Assembly: GCA_002162955.1 (NCBI GenBank)
Contig: MABD01000055.1
Coordinates: forward strand, 62,001 to 126,000
From: Gammaproteobacteria bacterium 45_16_T64
GTDB taxonomy: Bacteria; Pseudomonadota; Gammaproteobacteria; Pseudomonadales; Ketobacteraceae
Direction: 5' to 3'
Length of the DNA stretch: 64,000 nt
Below are positions 17,222-27,139 of the stretch, piece by piece (positions within the stretch are counted from its first letter, which is position 1; each line of letters starts with the position of its first letter). The notes below the pieces were generated by a model that was not told the DNA's origin, ran no database searches, and saw only the letters and a program-made list of their open reading frames with translations. The translations under genes were made by a program, and so were the position numbers.

Positions 17222-17807
17222 TTTCTTTCCTTATTATTGCTAACATATACATCAAGCGTGTTTCGCCACTTGTTTACCCTAGTTGCAAGGCATGTATTTT
17301 AATTACCAATAGTATAAATTACGTACGCGACAACACTGATTCTCGAAAACTGCCTTACAAACAAAATGGCATTTCCTCAACCTTCACAGCCTACATATCT
17401 ACCTAGCCCATCGCTTTTCAGTGGTTTTAGAAATAACTACCCCCATTAACCGGCCGATGATAATACCAATGCCCTTCATACACCAGTAAAAGATATACTT
17501 TCTGAGGCATTAGAACTAGGCACTTTCCAATCATTCCCACTGGACAAGGGGGGGGGTGAGGCATAAATTAAAGTCACCACCTGTGGGGGCTTCGCGCGCC
17601 CAGGAAAGCAGGTGACCAAGGGATCCTCACACCGAATAGCTCTGTAGACTCCTATGCCTCACCATAGACTCCCGCGCTCAGAAACGACGCATGTAAGCAC
17701 TGGCTGTAGAATCTGGCTAAATATACGCACAAAACACTAGTCATTTACTATCCAATATATTGCCATATGATAAGCGATTGCCTATAAAGCCGCCGCTCCC
17801 TCAGAAC
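17222..17807. other. 586-bp intergenic region
   Basis: No coding sequence or RNA gene is recognisable. It holds the upstream region of the acyltransferase gene and a run of nine G residues (17548-17556), followed by GC-rich hairpin-prone sequence at about 17580-17615. It may be a decayed gene. Confidence 0.4.
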
Positions 17808-18062
17808 CTAACTCATAGATTTATCTTCAACAAATAACATGCCCATTGTCTCATAGGCGCGGATCTTGTTGGCACCGATCAGCGCCTGTAAGTCAGCTTC
17901 ACTAATCCCTTTGGAGGTACAATAGTCAGTCGCAGTAACCGCATTCCCCAAGATTTTGTTGGCTTCTTGCTGAGCATCTTTAGGGTCTTTTTTCCGCAAT
18001 AGGAAAAAAAGACCCGTTGGGATAATTATCATCAATAAGATAACTTCCATAAATACCATCAT
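17808..18062 (-). CDS. Small single-pass membrane protein
   Basis: An 84-residue protein: an N-terminal membrane helix (about residues 5-22, ending FFLLRKK), then a charged soluble tail with two cysteine-free helices and one Cys (DYCTSKGISEADLQALIG), reminiscent of a short helical hairpin. AGGAG lies 6 nt before the ATG at 18062. No family recognised. It is divergent from the YebC-type gene. Confidence 0.7.
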   Translation of the reverse strand: MMVFMEVILLMIIIPTGLFFLLRKKDPKDAQQEANKILGNAVTATDYCTSKGISEADLQALIGANKIRAYETMGMLFVEDKSMS

Positions 18063-18160
18063 ATCTGACTCCTACCACTCATTTGTGGGGGTAGCGCTTC
18101 CCAACAACAGGGCTTCGCGGTAATATTTGCGTCTTTAAACATCTGTAAAGGAATCGCGTA

Positions 18161-18877
18161 ATGGGCAGAGCCTATCAAAACCGCAAAGAATCCATGGCTA
18201 AAACCTCAGACGCCAAGGCCAAAGTTTACAGCAAATACGGAAGAGAGATCTACGTATGCGCCAAAGCAGGCGGTATTGACCCCGACGGTAACTTATCCTT
18301 ACGCGGAATGATTGAACGCGCAAAAAAAGATCAAGTGCCTTCTCACGTCATCGAAAAGGCAATTGACAAAGCTAAGGGCGGTGGCGGTGAAGATTTTGAC
18401 ACCGCACGTTACGAAGGTTTTGGACCCGGCGGTTGCATGGTGATTGTTGACTGCCTCACCGACAATCCAAACCGAACTTTTGGTGATGTACGTCAGTGCT
18501 TCACCAAGACCAAATCCAAAATTGGTACCCAGGGTACTGTTAGCCACATGTTTGATCACAGCGCAATTTTTGTTTTTAGTGGCGATGATGAAGATGCCGT
18601 GCTTGAAGCACTAATGACGGAAGATGTCGATGTTGCGGATATCGAATCAGAAGACGGCAAGATCACTGTATTTGCACCCAACACTGAGTATGCAAAAGCA
18701 AAATCAGTGTTGATGAGCAACTTCGAAGGTATTGATTTTGATGTGGATGAAATCCAGTTTGTACCACAGAACTTATCCCCCGTTAGCGCCGATGACCTAC
18801 CGATGTTCGAGAAGTTTCTCGATATGCTTAACGATTTAGATGACGTGCAAAACATCTATCATAACGCTGAATCTTAG
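18161..18877 (+). CDS. YebC/PmpR family (YeeN-type) protein
   Basis: A 238-residue protein beginning [19 protein letters not shown], with [13 protein letters not shown] and the conserved [20 protein letters not shown] segment. It matches the TACO1/YebC family, in the YeeN-like branch by N-terminus. Members act as DNA-binding regulators or as translation factors relieving ribosome stalling. AAGGAA precedes the ATG. It appears monocistronic. Confidence 0.93.
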   Translation: MGRAYQNRKESMAKTSDAKAKVYSKYGREIYVCAKAGGIDPDGNLSLRGMIERAKKDQVPSHVIEKAIDKAKGGGGEDFDTARYEGFGPGGCMVIVDCLTDNPNRTFGDVRQCFTKTKSKIGTQGTVSHMFDHSAIFVFSGDDEDAVLEALMTEDVDVADIESEDGKITVFAPNTEYAKAKSVLMSNFEGIDFDVDEIQFVPQNLSPVSADDLPMFEKFLDMLNDLDDVQNIYHNAES

Positions 18878-18889
18878 TACGCGGTGTGA

Positions 18890-18926
18890 GTGTTTGATCT
18901 GGTTCTCCGATAATTAGATCAAACAC
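18890..18926 (+). terminator. Hairpin after the YebC-type gene
   Basis: A perfect 11-bp inverted repeat (GTGTTTGATCT and its complement) with a 15-nt loop, starting 12 nt after the stop. There is no clear T-run after it, so intrinsic termination is uncertain. Confidence 0.4.
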
Positions 18927-19026
18927 CAAGCCCCCTTCCTTTGCGAGTAATATCGTGTAATACCTATCAGCCGCTTCGCCATCTAAAATTCACACTCTGA
19001 ATTGCAAAGATTGATGGTACCGCTGA

Positions 19027-19773
19027 ATGAACCAACAAAAACTCATCAACATGTCCCTCTCGGATATCAAACCTCACGTACGGTCAGTATCCCGCAATCA
19101 TTTACTTAGCATGTGGGTCAAGAGCCCAGAATCCTTTAGTTTTGAACGCTACAACCTTTGTGTTCAGAATATTGCCTATTACCTTTCCCTTAAAAATCAA
19201 CGTACTATTTACAGTCATACGGTATTGCAACGACATACCCACAATCCTGCATTAGCAAAAATATCCAATAGCTTTGCCAATGAAATCGCCCAAAACCCTA
19301 ATGAAAGTAGGTTTGACCTCTCTCTCCAACAGTTATTTCTGGATACCTGCTCCATCTACTCCCAGCAGGTTTATGGTCATCACCTGACGCAACACTCACC
19401 CATGCATTCTTCAATCACCTATTTTGATTCCGCCACTAACTTATTCAAAGCCAATGTCTACACTATGCTGGGTGCCCACATTGCACAAGAAAGCCAAGCA
19501 CCTCTGCAGCTAAAGCAGCTATTCAAAGGTTACGAAAAACAACGAGCAACGTTAACTCACCAGCAGTGGCTCACCCTGAAGAGCTTCTATGATACTCAGT
19601 TAAATGAAAACGGCACCCAGCACTTCGATGATATGAGAAAAAGCCTAGAGAATGTACTGGATGATGATGCTAAGAAATTCCAATTCTTCCGTGGATACGA
19701 GCAATACTTAGCGCTACAGAACAAGTTTTGGCAATCTCTATCGGATGCCGTCTTTACCTTAGCAGTGGCATAA
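19027..19773 (+). CDS. Helical protein of unknown function
   Basis: A 248-residue protein without signal peptide or membrane helices. It is strongly helical, with scattered His and Glu (NLCVQNIAYYLSLKNQRTIY, ANVYTMLGAHIAQESQ, FFRGYEQYLAL). The pattern faintly resembles haem-oxygenase-like helical bundles, but I cannot identify metal ligands with confidence. No operon partner is evident. Confidence 0.6.
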   Translation: MNQQKLINMSLSDIKPHVRSVSRNHLLSMWVKSPESFSFERYNLCVQNIAYYLSLKNQRTIYSHTVLQRHTHNPALAKISNSFANEIAQNPNESRFDLSLQQLFLDTCSIYSQQVYGHHLTQHSPMHSSITYFDSATNLFKANVYTMLGAHIAQESQAPLQLKQLFKGYEKQRATLTHQQWLTLKSFYDTQLNENGTQHFDDMRKSLENVLDDDAKKFQFFRGYEQYLALQNKFWQSLSDAVFTLAVA

Positions 19774-19841
19774 CCCTTCTCTATTTCTGGGCTAGACTAA
19801 AGAATCCTAGACCCCTTTGTCTCAGCCGAGAATCACCGCCA

Positions 19842-20393
19842 ATGCCAACTCAACGCCTCTTTTGCCAAGGACTGACAATAGTGGAAGGGCTCATTGCTAT
19901 TGCTGCAGCGAGTACCCTCTCTGGCGTATTCTGGCTAATTTACCATGATCACGGATGGATGGGTGTTACCCAATTAGTGGGGATTATTCTAGTCATTATT
20001 CTTCTCGCCATTCTTGACGCAATTGGCCAAAAGAGAAAAGCTGCCCAAGAAGAACAAGTACGCAAGAATCAAGAGCTGGAACAAACCGAAAAGACATCGG
20101 GTATGGTCAAAAACAGTCTCAACCTCTCACAAGATGACGCGATAGCGGCCGCACGTCAACATATAGCAAAGTGCTACCCTGGAGCCTGTATCGACGAAGA
20201 TAATATTCACCCGTATGCTTACGGGTGGATTATTGGCTTTGGTATACCCAGCGAATCATCCAATGGTACTCCGCCTTTACTAGAACCGCTCATTCCCGGC
20301 CCAGCATGTTTGTATTTCAATAAACACACCGGAAGGCTCGATGATCACGATAGCACCCATGACTGGATGCTAGAACCCGAGGAAATAAAGTAA
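19842..20393 (+). CDS. Membrane-anchored protein with Imm35/YrhB-like domain (tentative)
   Basis: A 183-residue protein from ATG 19842. Two N-terminal membrane helices (about residues 10-30 and 40-58), a charged linker (QKRKAAQEEQVRKNQE), then a soluble C-terminal domain (residues 95-183) with YAYGWIIGFGIP and PACLYFNKHTGRLDDHDS. This layout recalls YrhB/Imm35-like small domains, but the match is from pattern only. Confidence 0.6.
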   Translation: MPTQRLFCQGLTIVEGLIAIAAASTLSGVFWLIYHDHGWMGVTQLVGIILVIILLAILDAIGQKRKAAQEEQVRKNQELEQTEKTSGMVKNSLNLSQDDAIAAARQHIAKCYPGACIDEDNIHPYAYGWIIGFGIPSESSNGTPPLLEPLIPGPACLYFNKHTGRLDDHDSTHDWMLEPEEIK

Positions 20394-20402
20394 GGTATTA
20401 CT

Positions 20403-21326
20403 TTATGTGGTGATCTTCCTGTCAAACAGCGCTCGCTTGTCATGAACAATCCTCTCCATCGTTCGCCTCAACCACCCCACCCTTGGAGACCTATCATCAC
20501 GACAATGCCACGCCATTGTAATGCGAGCAGGAGGTACGACGACAGGCAAAGGCTTAACCACTAACGCCTTTGCAGCATGGCATTGAGCAACAATAGGGTA
20601 AGGCATGGCGCTAATCAGCTGACTTTGCTTCACCAGGTTCACGGCACTGCCAAAGCTATTTACTGTCACCGCAATACGGCGCGACATTCCCAGTGCAGCC
20701 AACTCACTGTCAACTATTCCACTGGCGTCACCGGATAGTGACACCAGTACATGCTCCGCATTCACAAACCGCTTTAACGATAAGTTCTTTTCCGCCAATG
20801 GATGATCGACGTTCATAACACAGACAAAATGATTATCAAACATACCTTGAGTTCTAATCTGATCACAGGTGCCTGGGTAGTAATCAAATACCATATCAAC
20901 ATCTGCATTCAGCAACAGGGGCTCCCCGTCCGCTTTATACGGTACGGCATGGATATCCACTCCGGGCGCTTCTTGTTCAATGATTTTTCGCAATTCTGGC
21001 CACACCAACGATAAGGTGCCGTCGGTGAGTGCGATACGAAATCGTGCGCTTGATTCCGAGGGGTCAAATTCTGACGGTGCCACCGCCTCGGAAATACAAT
21101 TCAACGATTGCGCCACGTCCTGCCAAAGTTTGAGTGCATAAGGTGTAGGCCTTACTCCTCGCCCATCCTTCACAAACAAAGGGTCCTTCCAAGCATGACG
21201 CATCCGCGATACCGCATTGGACACTGAAGGCTGAGTCATTGCCAAACGCTCCGCCGCTGCGGTGATTGAATGTTCTTTCATAATCGCATCGAAGATCACG
21301 ATCAGGTTTAGATCCGTTTTAGCCAT
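20403..21326 (-). CDS. LysR family transcriptional regulator (NodD/LeuO-like)
   Basis: About 307 residues from ATG 21326 (MAKTDLNLIVIFDAIM), the usual start of this LysR branch; a start 13 codons upstream is possible. The HTH is SITAAAERLAMTQPSVSNAV. It is divergent from the quinone-oxidoreductase-like gene at 21464 and is its likely regulator. Confidence 0.9.
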   Translation of the reverse strand: MAKTDLNLIVIFDAIMKEHSITAAAERLAMTQPSVSNAVSRMRHAWKDPLFVKDGRGVRPTPYALKLWQDVAQSLNCISEAVAPSEFDPSESSARFRIALTDGTLSLVWPELRKIIEQEAPGVDIHAVPYKADGEPLLLNADVDMVFDYYPGTCDQIRTQGMFDNHFVCVMNVDHPLAEKNLSLKRFVNAEHVLVSLSGDASGIVDSELAALGMSRRIAVTVNSFGSAVNLVKQSQLISAMPYPIVAQCHAAKALVVKPLPVVVPPARITMAWHCRDDRSPRVGWLRRTMERIVHDKRALFDRKITT

Positions 21327-21463
21327 ACCATTTCTACCCTGTAACCAACCCATCATTTTAATCAATGATAATCATACAAAACATCATTTGGAAGATATAG
21401 ATAAAAACCCCGATACTAATCCCAGTTTCTTAACACACTCTCACTTCTTCTAGGAGCAACACG

Positions 21464-22411
21464 ATGAAAGCGGTATACATCAATGATTACGGCACAGCAG
21501 AGCAACTCACCGTAGGTGAACTTAACACGCCAGAGATTACTGGTTCTCAGGTACTGATTAATGTAATTGCCGCAGGGGTTAATCCGGTGGACTTCCATGT
21601 CCGAAACGGCATGCTAAAAGACAGCGACACCCACACTTTACCGCTTATAGTCGGCTGGGATGCCGCGGGTATCGTGGCAGAGATCGGTGTTGACGTTACC
21701 AATATCAACGTCGGCGACGAAGTATTTGTATTTTCCCCCATCAACCAACAAGGCACCTACGCTGAATACCTCGCGGTGGATGCCAATCTTGTCACCGCCA
21801 AGCCCAGCTCTCTCAATTTTGTGGAAAGCGCTGCTGTTCCCTTGGCCGCATTAACCGCATGGCAAGGACTGTTTCGAGACGGTAATCTCAAAGCTGGCGA
21901 ACGGGTACTCATTCATAATGCGTCAGGGGGTGTCGGTAGTTTTGCGGTACAGTTCGCCAAGCATGCAGGGGCTCATGTTATTGCCACCGCATCAGGCCAG
22001 AAAGAGCAATATGTTAATGCGCTAGGTGCCGATGAGTTTGTTGACTACACCGAAAGTCCTTTCGAAGACAATATTCACGATATTGATCTGGTATTTGCCG
22101 CTGTCGGCGGTAACGACATTTTACCTCGCTCACTGAAAACGCTAAACAAGGGAGGCCGTTTGATTTCCACCTTTGATGAGATTCCGCATCAACAGGCAGA
22201 GGATGCAGGCGCCACGTTCATCCGAATGTGGGTAGAACCCAGTGCAGAGGATTTGGCAGGCATTGGTGAACTTATTGATCAAAATAAGATTCACGTCTTT
22301 CTTGATTCCGTCTACCCACTTGAGCACGCCAAACATGCTCAAGAGCGTAGTGAAAGTGGAAAAGCCGTCGGTAAAATTGTATTAAATATTAACCCAGCTG
22401 TTATCGGATAG
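21464..22411 (+). CDS. Zinc-free NADP-dependent alcohol dehydrogenase/quinone oxidoreductase
   Basis: A 315-residue MDR-superfamily enzyme: GroES-like N-terminal domain (ITGSQVLINVIAAGVNPVDF), then a Rossmann domain with HNASGGVGSFAVQFAKHAGA. The structural zinc cysteines are absent, as in the quinone oxidoreductase branch. AGGAG lies upstream of the ATG. It probably reduces a quinone or enone with NADPH under control of the divergent LysR. Confidence 0.9.
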   Translation: MKAVYINDYGTAEQLTVGELNTPEITGSQVLINVIAAGVNPVDFHVRNGMLKDSDTHTLPLIVGWDAAGIVAEIGVDVTNINVGDEVFVFSPINQQGTYAEYLAVDANLVTAKPSSLNFVESAAVPLAALTAWQGLFRDGNLKAGERVLIHNASGGVGSFAVQFAKHAGAHVIATASGQKEQYVNALGADEFVDYTESPFEDNIHDIDLVFAAVGGNDILPRSLKTLNKGGRLISTFDEIPHQQAEDAGATFIRMWVEPSAEDLAGIGELIDQNKIHVFLDSVYPLEHAKHAQERSESGKAVGKIVLNINPAVIG

Positions 22412-22451
22412 CGCGTAGCCACTCACTGTACCAGTGATACAAGAGAGGCAA

Positions 22452-22895
22452 TTATTCACCTGCCTTTTCGGTATCACTGGTTAGTGCCAACACTAACCCC
22501 ACAATAAGCAGAACCACTCCCAACGCATTTAACTGCCAAGGTGAAGAGGCCGGTGTCGCTTGCGTTGTATTATAAGCCCCTACCATCGATGGGACGTTTT
22601 CAACCACGCCGATCACCGCTATGGCCCAATACGACCAACGCTCTTTACGCCGAAAAGGAATCGCAAGCAATATCATGATCGCAATCGCTGATGCCAACAA
22701 ACCCGCACCTTCCGTTCGCATCATTCCGAGATACAACACTTGAGCGGGCTGACTGACACTCTCCCAAGAAGATTGAATGGCGTCAGAATGAAATGGCAAG
22801 AATTCACTATTAAATGTGTAGACAAGACCAAAGAGTAAAAAGCCGATGGCATTAATGCCATAACATGCAAAAACCAATTTTTGTTTGTTCGTCAT
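22452..22895 (-). CDS. Four-helix membrane protein of unknown function
   Basis: A 147-residue protein with four hydrophobic helices (about 8-28, 58-80, 86-104, 122-140), lacking recognised motifs. AGGACGAG precedes the ATG. It is co-directional with the PPOX and TetR genes upstream and is likely part of the same small operon. Confidence 0.7.
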   Translation of the reverse strand: MTNKQKLVFACYGINAIGFLLFGLVYTFNSEFLPFHSDAIQSSWESVSQPAQVLYLGMMRTEGAGLLASAIAIMILLAIPFRRKERWSYWAIAVIGVVENVPSMVGAYNTTQATPASSPWQLNALGVVLLIVGLVLALTSDTEKAGE

Positions 22896-22964
22896 ATTCT
22901 CGTCCTGAGAAAAATAAATACGGTGGGCAGGGAACCCCCTGCCCGAGTTACTATCAATGTACGT

Positions 22965-23459
22965 TTATGCTTTCCAATGATTCTTGGTCATTGAGCCAGC
23001 AGAAATCGTTTCCATACCGGTAAATTCAATATCTCTTACATAGCGCATTTTTGACCAAAGTAATTCATGCCCTTTAGTCCAACGTAAACTATGCACTCGA
23101 CGCAACCAGCGTTGCTTCTCTTGTTCGGTAGCTTCCCTACGCTCTCCTACCACACCCGTTAAACGGATCGCACCAGGTTTAGGAAAGTTCCCCGTTAATA
23201 GAGAACGCATCCAGTATCCTAAACCACTATTCACCAGCAAGATAGACACGTTTTTATTAGCCTTGAATCTCTCAGGCATACCACGGGTAAACTGCTCAAA
23301 ATAATAACCACTACAATCATCGTTAAGTATCAACGATCCAATCGGTGTATTATGAGGAAGCCCATCACTATCAATGGATGCTATAGCGCAGTGTAACGAA
23401 CTCTGCAACGCAGAACGGGTAACAGATCTAATTTCAGACCAATGGGTGTTAATATCCAT
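22965..23459 (-). CDS. Pyridoxamine 5'-phosphate oxidase-like flavin protein
   Basis: A 164-residue split-barrel protein: HCAIASIDSDGLPHNTPIGS, then YYFEQFTRGMPERFKANKN and IRLTGVVGERREATEQEK. This is the usual order of PPOX-fold FMN or F420-type binding proteins. The substrate is unknown. GAGG lies upstream of the ATG. Lies between the TetR and four-helix genes on the same strand. Confidence 0.85.
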   Translation of the reverse strand: MDINTHWSEIRSVTRSALQSSLHCAIASIDSDGLPHNTPIGSLILNDDCSGYYFEQFTRGMPERFKANKNVSILLVNSGLGYWMRSLLTGNFPKPGAIRLTGVVGERREATEQEKQRWLRRVHSLRWTKGHELLWSKMRYVRDIEFTGMETISAGSMTKNHWKA

Positions 23460-23542
23460 ATGTAATACCTCATGATGTTATTAAGAATCTCTTGCCGTAT
23501 CAATACCAGTGTATTGGCGTCAAATACCCTACTTCGAATACA

Positions 23543-24085
23543 TTACATAGCCGCTTCGTATAATCGTTGAAGCTCGCCATACAAATTCGCCAAACGTTTG
23601 CCCCGTAAGGCTGGAATCGTTTGTTGTGCACCAACAAACACTGTGAATACCAATTCGCCCCACATCTTCGCTTCCGCTTTGTTTTTTGTTAGCCCCTCAC
23701 ACAACAGGACGCAATAAGCCATCCGTTTTCTATCGACTTTTTCTTGGAATTCGCGCACTACTGGGTCACGTAATGCCCAGGCCCGTATCGACACTTCTAG
23801 CTGTGGATTATCGGCATCCACTGTCAGCCGGGTTAAACGCGCCATCCGCTCTTTGGGCGTCACTTCCACATTGGTTTGATCGATAATTCCCTGGGTCATT
23901 TTTTGTTCCCAGTAATCTAACAACGCCACCGAATAAGCCGTTCTATTTTTGAAATGATGGTAAAAAGATCCCTTGGTAACACCCAAGCAAGAGATGAGCG
24001 CCTCTATGGTTAAGCCCGCCTCACCCTGCTCGCCAAGCAACTCAAAACCTGCGGCAAACCAATCATCCTTTGTCTTCTTAGCCAT
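23543..24085 (-). CDS. TetR family transcriptional regulator
   Basis: 180 residues from ATG 24085, preceded by GAGGTGTGAC. HTH: LTIEALISCLGVTKGSFYHH. A 41-bp inverted repeat begins 8 bp upstream of the start and covers the ribosome site, so binding would block its own expression and that of the PPOX gene downstream. Confidence 0.9.
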   Translation of the reverse strand: MAKKTKDDWFAAGFELLGEQGEAGLTIEALISCLGVTKGSFYHHFKNRTAYSVALLDYWEQKMTQGIIDQTNVEVTPKERMARLTRLTVDADNPQLEVSIRAWALRDPVVREFQEKVDRKRMAYCVLLCEGLTKNKAEAKMWGELVFTVFVGAQQTIPALRGKRLANLYGELQRLYEAAM

Positions 24086-24092
24086 TGTCACA

Positions 24093-24133
24093 CCTCACAA
24101 AACATACCCTATGGTATGGTATGTTTTGTGAGG
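24093..24133. promoter_or_regulatory. 41-bp inverted repeat, likely TetR operator
   Basis: Perfect 16-bp arms (CCTCACAAAACATACC and its complement) with a 9-bp centre. The inner part has nested TATGGTATGG repeats. It overlaps the TetR leader on the minus strand. Confidence 0.8.
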
Positions 24134-24247
24134 CTGTCAATATGTATCTATAAAATGACTTTTTTGTGGCTATCTAAATAGGAACTGATATCTTACCCAG
24201 CAAACGGATTTCACATAGATTAGCTACTTTCAAACGATGGATTTGTA

Positions 24248-24676
24248 ATGACTCAGCTTGAATGCCAGATTCGCCAGATTCCCGCCCTCGCCACCTATAA
24301 GCTGCGCCAAGCAGTGCTATGGCCAAACAAACCCATTGAACACTGCATCATTGACGGGGATGAACAAGCACTGCATCTCGGTGCCTATCTTGAACAAGAA
24401 TTAGTCTGCGTCGCATCTATCTTCATCGATGATGATTCCGCTCGCTTACGAAAATTTGCCACACTCCCCGACTATCAAAATAAGGGAATAGGATCTAGAG
24501 TGATCAAACACGTTCTTAATCATTTATCTGAAAACAGCATCAACCATTTTTGGTGTGACGCCAGAGAAGATGCCATAGCGTTTTATGAGCATATCGGAAT
24601 GATCGCTAAAGGAGAGCGTTTTTTTAAGCACGATGTTGCGTACTATAAGATGGAGATAAACATCACTTCTCAGTAA
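24248..24676 (+). CDS. GNAT family N-acetyltransferase
   Basis: A 142-residue GCN5-type acetyltransferase with the acetyl-CoA loop DYQNKGIGSRVIKHVL and the C-terminal FYEHIGMIAKGERFF segment. The N-terminus (RQAVLWPNKPIEHC) matches the ElaA-like branch. The substrate is unknown. Converges on the nucleoside-recognition gene. Confidence 0.88.
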   Translation: MTQLECQIRQIPALATYKLRQAVLWPNKPIEHCIIDGDEQALHLGAYLEQELVCVASIFIDDDSARLRKFATLPDYQNKGIGSRVIKHVLNHLSENSINHFWCDAREDAIAFYEHIGMIAKGERFFKHDVAYYKMEINITSQ

Positions 24677-24712
24677 GAAATCCTATAGGCACGCGTAAAA
24701 AGATCAATGCAA

Positions 24713-25690
24713 TCATGATTTATGAACCGGTGTATATAGTATTTTTTGAAAAGTAAAATCGTCAATCCTCGATATTACACGGGTAACAATTGCGATAATG
24801 ATACAAGTGAACAATATTCTTCCCCATAAAATCGCATTGATATCTGCCCCCATTAGCAACATTAATAAAGTATCTTCTATTATGCTATGAAGCAGTCCTA
24901 GTAATAACATTGCAGTAAAAATATCACGTGCTGGAATATGACCCTTCTTTGCTTCGTTAATTAGCAATCCTCCACCGAACGATAGCCCTAGCGTGATACC
25001 GATAATCGTTAAGGTTGATGCTTTCTCGCCTATACCAAGTATTCGCAATAATGGCTGCAACAGGATTAACATCAACTTCTCTACACCCATTACTTTCAGT
25101 ATTTTCAAAAAAAATAACAAAACGATAATGATCAATTGTATAGATAATAGATTTTTTCCTTGCTCTAGCAACCAACCCGCAACACTTTCATCATGGCTGG
25201 GTTCTGGCTGCCAGGCCAATATACTGGGCTGCTGTAGCCAATCCCCGTAACTATATGTGATAAAAATAAGCCAACCAAATAGAAGGCCACCGCCAATTCT
25301 AGCGACAAGAGTAACCCAAATATTAACTCCGGCTTTCTTTGCTATTGCCCCTTCCAGAGGAAGTCCATGAGCAATCAGCATCATCCCACTAAGCACAGAC
25401 ACCTGCGCTATCGATAGCGGCTGATTAGCCGTAAGATCCACAAAAACAAGAATACCCACATATATATTCGTCATTATCGTGGTTGCCCATACCAATCCCA
25501 TTGATTCAGGCAGACCCACAAAATTCATTAATGGGGCCAAGACTACACCCAAATATTCAGTGAATCCCAACATATCCAGTACTTTAATGATGACAATGGC
25601 AGGAATCATTATCTTAAACAATGTATAGGACACGTCGAAAATTTCTTTTCCGAGCTCTTTAAAAAAAAGTCCGATGGAAGCAGTATTCAT
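24713..25690 (-). CDS. Nucleoside-recognition (Gate) domain membrane protein
   Basis: A 325-residue integral membrane protein with eight or nine helices. It has two Gate-like halves (FKIMIPAIVIIKVLDMLGF near the N-terminus; LGIGEKASTLTIIGITLGLS in the second half, with GGGLLINEAKKG). Members resemble SpmA/SpmB or FeoB gate domains. The transported substrate is unknown. Confidence 0.8.
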   Translation of the reverse strand: MNTASIGLFFKELGKEIFDVSYTLFKIMIPAIVIIKVLDMLGFTEYLGVVLAPLMNFVGLPESMGLVWATTIMTNIYVGILVFVDLTANQPLSIAQVSVLSGMMLIAHGLPLEGAIAKKAGVNIWVTLVARIGGGLLFGWLIFITYSYGDWLQQPSILAWQPEPSHDESVAGWLLEQGKNLLSIQLIIIVLLFFLKILKVMGVEKLMLILLQPLLRILGIGEKASTLTIIGITLGLSFGGGLLINEAKKGHIPARDIFTAMLLLGLLHSIIEDTLLMLLMGADINAILWGRILFTCIIIAIVTRVISRIDDFTFQKILYTPVHKS

Positions 25691-25830
25691 ATTGGGTAAA
25701 ATTTCTATGCGGTGTTAATGACAATCGAAGCCAAGCTACAATTCCGGTATTTTCGAGCTCAAATATATCCCAATTTTATTACACTCTCATGTCAAGTCAC
25801 TCGTAAAATGCTATTGACAAGTCCACCCCA

Positions 25831-26172
25831 CTAACACGACACCTCCATTTCTTCTTCTAGCTTCTGAATATCACTAATAATGCGAACAAACTTCACGCCA
25901 TAATCAGTTAATTGATACTCCACTCGAGGCGGTACTTCGGGAAACGATAATTTTTGTAAAATCCCAAACTTAACGTTTGTTCGTAGACAATCGTTTAATA
26001 CCTTTGTACTTAACCCCTCCACGTTTCTCACGATTTCGCCCGGCCGATTGACATCTTTAACGATAAGATCCAACACTGTGAGTGACCACTTACAGCGAAA
26101 TATCGATTCAATCAGTCCGCCGGTTTTTACCGGAGCAATTTTTCTTGTGACCTGCACAGCTTGCTTCACCAT
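25831..26172 (-). CDS. HxlR family transcriptional regulator
   Basis: 113 residues from ATG 26172. HxlR pattern: SIFRCKWSLTVLDLIVK, recognition part LSTKVLNDCLRTNVKFGIL and the wing at VEYQLTDYGVKF. Direct repeats with a palindromic copy lie upstream. It is divergent from the SDR gene at 26332 and is its likely regulator. Confidence 0.88.
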   Translation of the reverse strand: MVKQAVQVTRKIAPVKTGGLIESIFRCKWSLTVLDLIVKDVNRPGEIVRNVEGLSTKVLNDCLRTNVKFGILQKLSFPEVPPRVEYQLTDYGVKFVRIISDIQKLEEEMEVSC

Positions 26173-26182
26173 AATTACTACC

Positions 26183-26218
26183 AAAAAGTACCTACCCTAC
26201 AAAAAAGTACCTACTTTT
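26183..26218. promoter_or_regulatory. Direct repeats AAAAAGTACCTAC, likely HxlR operator
   Basis: Copies at 26183-26195 and 26202-26214 (19-bp step). The second copy extends into a palindrome AAAAGTA-CC-TACTTTT (26203-26218). It lies between the divergent HxlR and SDR genes. Confidence 0.65.
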
Positions 26219-26331
26219 CAGCATGGTAATCGCCCTATACATTATTAAACCAACGCCAAGCATGCAGTGTTTGGGTCACTGAAACAACCCCTAACAAGGG
26301 TCTTGTGAAATTGTATAGATGGAGTCACATA

Positions 26332-27099
26332 ATGTCTGAACAAAATAATATTGTAATGTATGTTATCGGGGGAAGTAGTGGTATCGGCATGGAAACCGCA
26401 AAGCGCCTGTTAGAAAAAGGTTACCCCGTCTGCATCACAGGTAGAACCCCTAGGCACCTCGAATCAGCGCAGCAGCAACTCAGTCGTTATGGCGACGTTG
26501 AAGTTTACCGTACCGATCTATATCAGCAAGAAGACGTTAACGCGTTAGCAGATAAAATTGATCAAGAGACTCGTCATATAAAATATCTAGTGAATGCCGC
26601 AGGCTGCTTTATCCCAAAGCCATTCTTAGCACATGAGCGAGAAGATTTCGATTGTTACCATAATATAAATAAAGCGTTATTCTTGATTACACAAGCAGTC
26701 ATTAAGAATATGCAACGCCATCAATCGGGGTCGATTGTTAACATTGGTTCCATGTGGGCTAAACAAGCGGTCAAAGCAACACCGTCATCAGCATACTCTA
26801 TGGCCAAAGCGGGCTTGCATGCATTAACACAACATCTCGCAATGGAATTTTCCGATGACAATATCCGTGTAAATGCAGTATCACCCGCCATAGTCCGCAC
26901 TGCCGTTTACGAAAGTTTTATACCAACCGACGAAATAGATTCGACACTTGCCTCCTTCAACGGCCTTCATCCGCTGGGGCGCATTGGCGAACCAGCAGAT
27001 ATCGCGAGTGTGATCGAATTTCTATTATCCGAAGAAAGCAGCTGGGTGACTGGAGCGATCTGGGATGTGGACGGTGGTGTAATGGCCGGTAGAAACTAA
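26332..27099 (+). CDS. Short-chain dehydrogenase/reductase (SDR)
   Basis: 255 residues from ATG 26332 (GGAG upstream). Classical SDR: cofactor loop [15 protein letters not shown], catalytic Ser in GSIVNIGSM and the YSMAK motif, then PxxxRT. It ends [21 protein letters not shown](P)-dependent oxidoreductase of unknown substrate, probably controlled by the divergent HxlR. Confidence 0.92.
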   Translation: MSEQNNIVMYVIGGSSGIGMETAKRLLEKGYPVCITGRTPRHLESAQQQLSRYGDVEVYRTDLYQQEDVNALADKIDQETRHIKYLVNAAGCFIPKPFLAHEREDFDCYHNINKALFLITQAVIKNMQRHQSGSIVNIGSMWAKQAVKATPSSAYSMAKAGLHALTQHLAMEFSDDNIRVNAVSPAIVRTAVYESFIPTDEIDSTLASFNGLHPLGRIGEPADIASVIEFLLSEESSWVTGAIWDVDGGVMAGRN

Positions 27100-27112
27100 G
27101 TTTTTCATTTTC

Positions 27113-27139
27113 ATAGGGGCAGGTTTTATCAGCCCCTAT
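27113..27139 (+). terminator. Probable terminator after the SDR gene
   Basis: A perfect 8-bp GC-rich stem (ATAGGGGC/GCCCCTAT), 11-nt loop, then TTTA. It starts 13 nt after the stop. Confidence 0.55.

Noticed and set aside
17548-17556. Run of nine G residues as a phase-variable tract
   Set aside because: No coding frame spans it; it could be an assembly or sequencing artefact.
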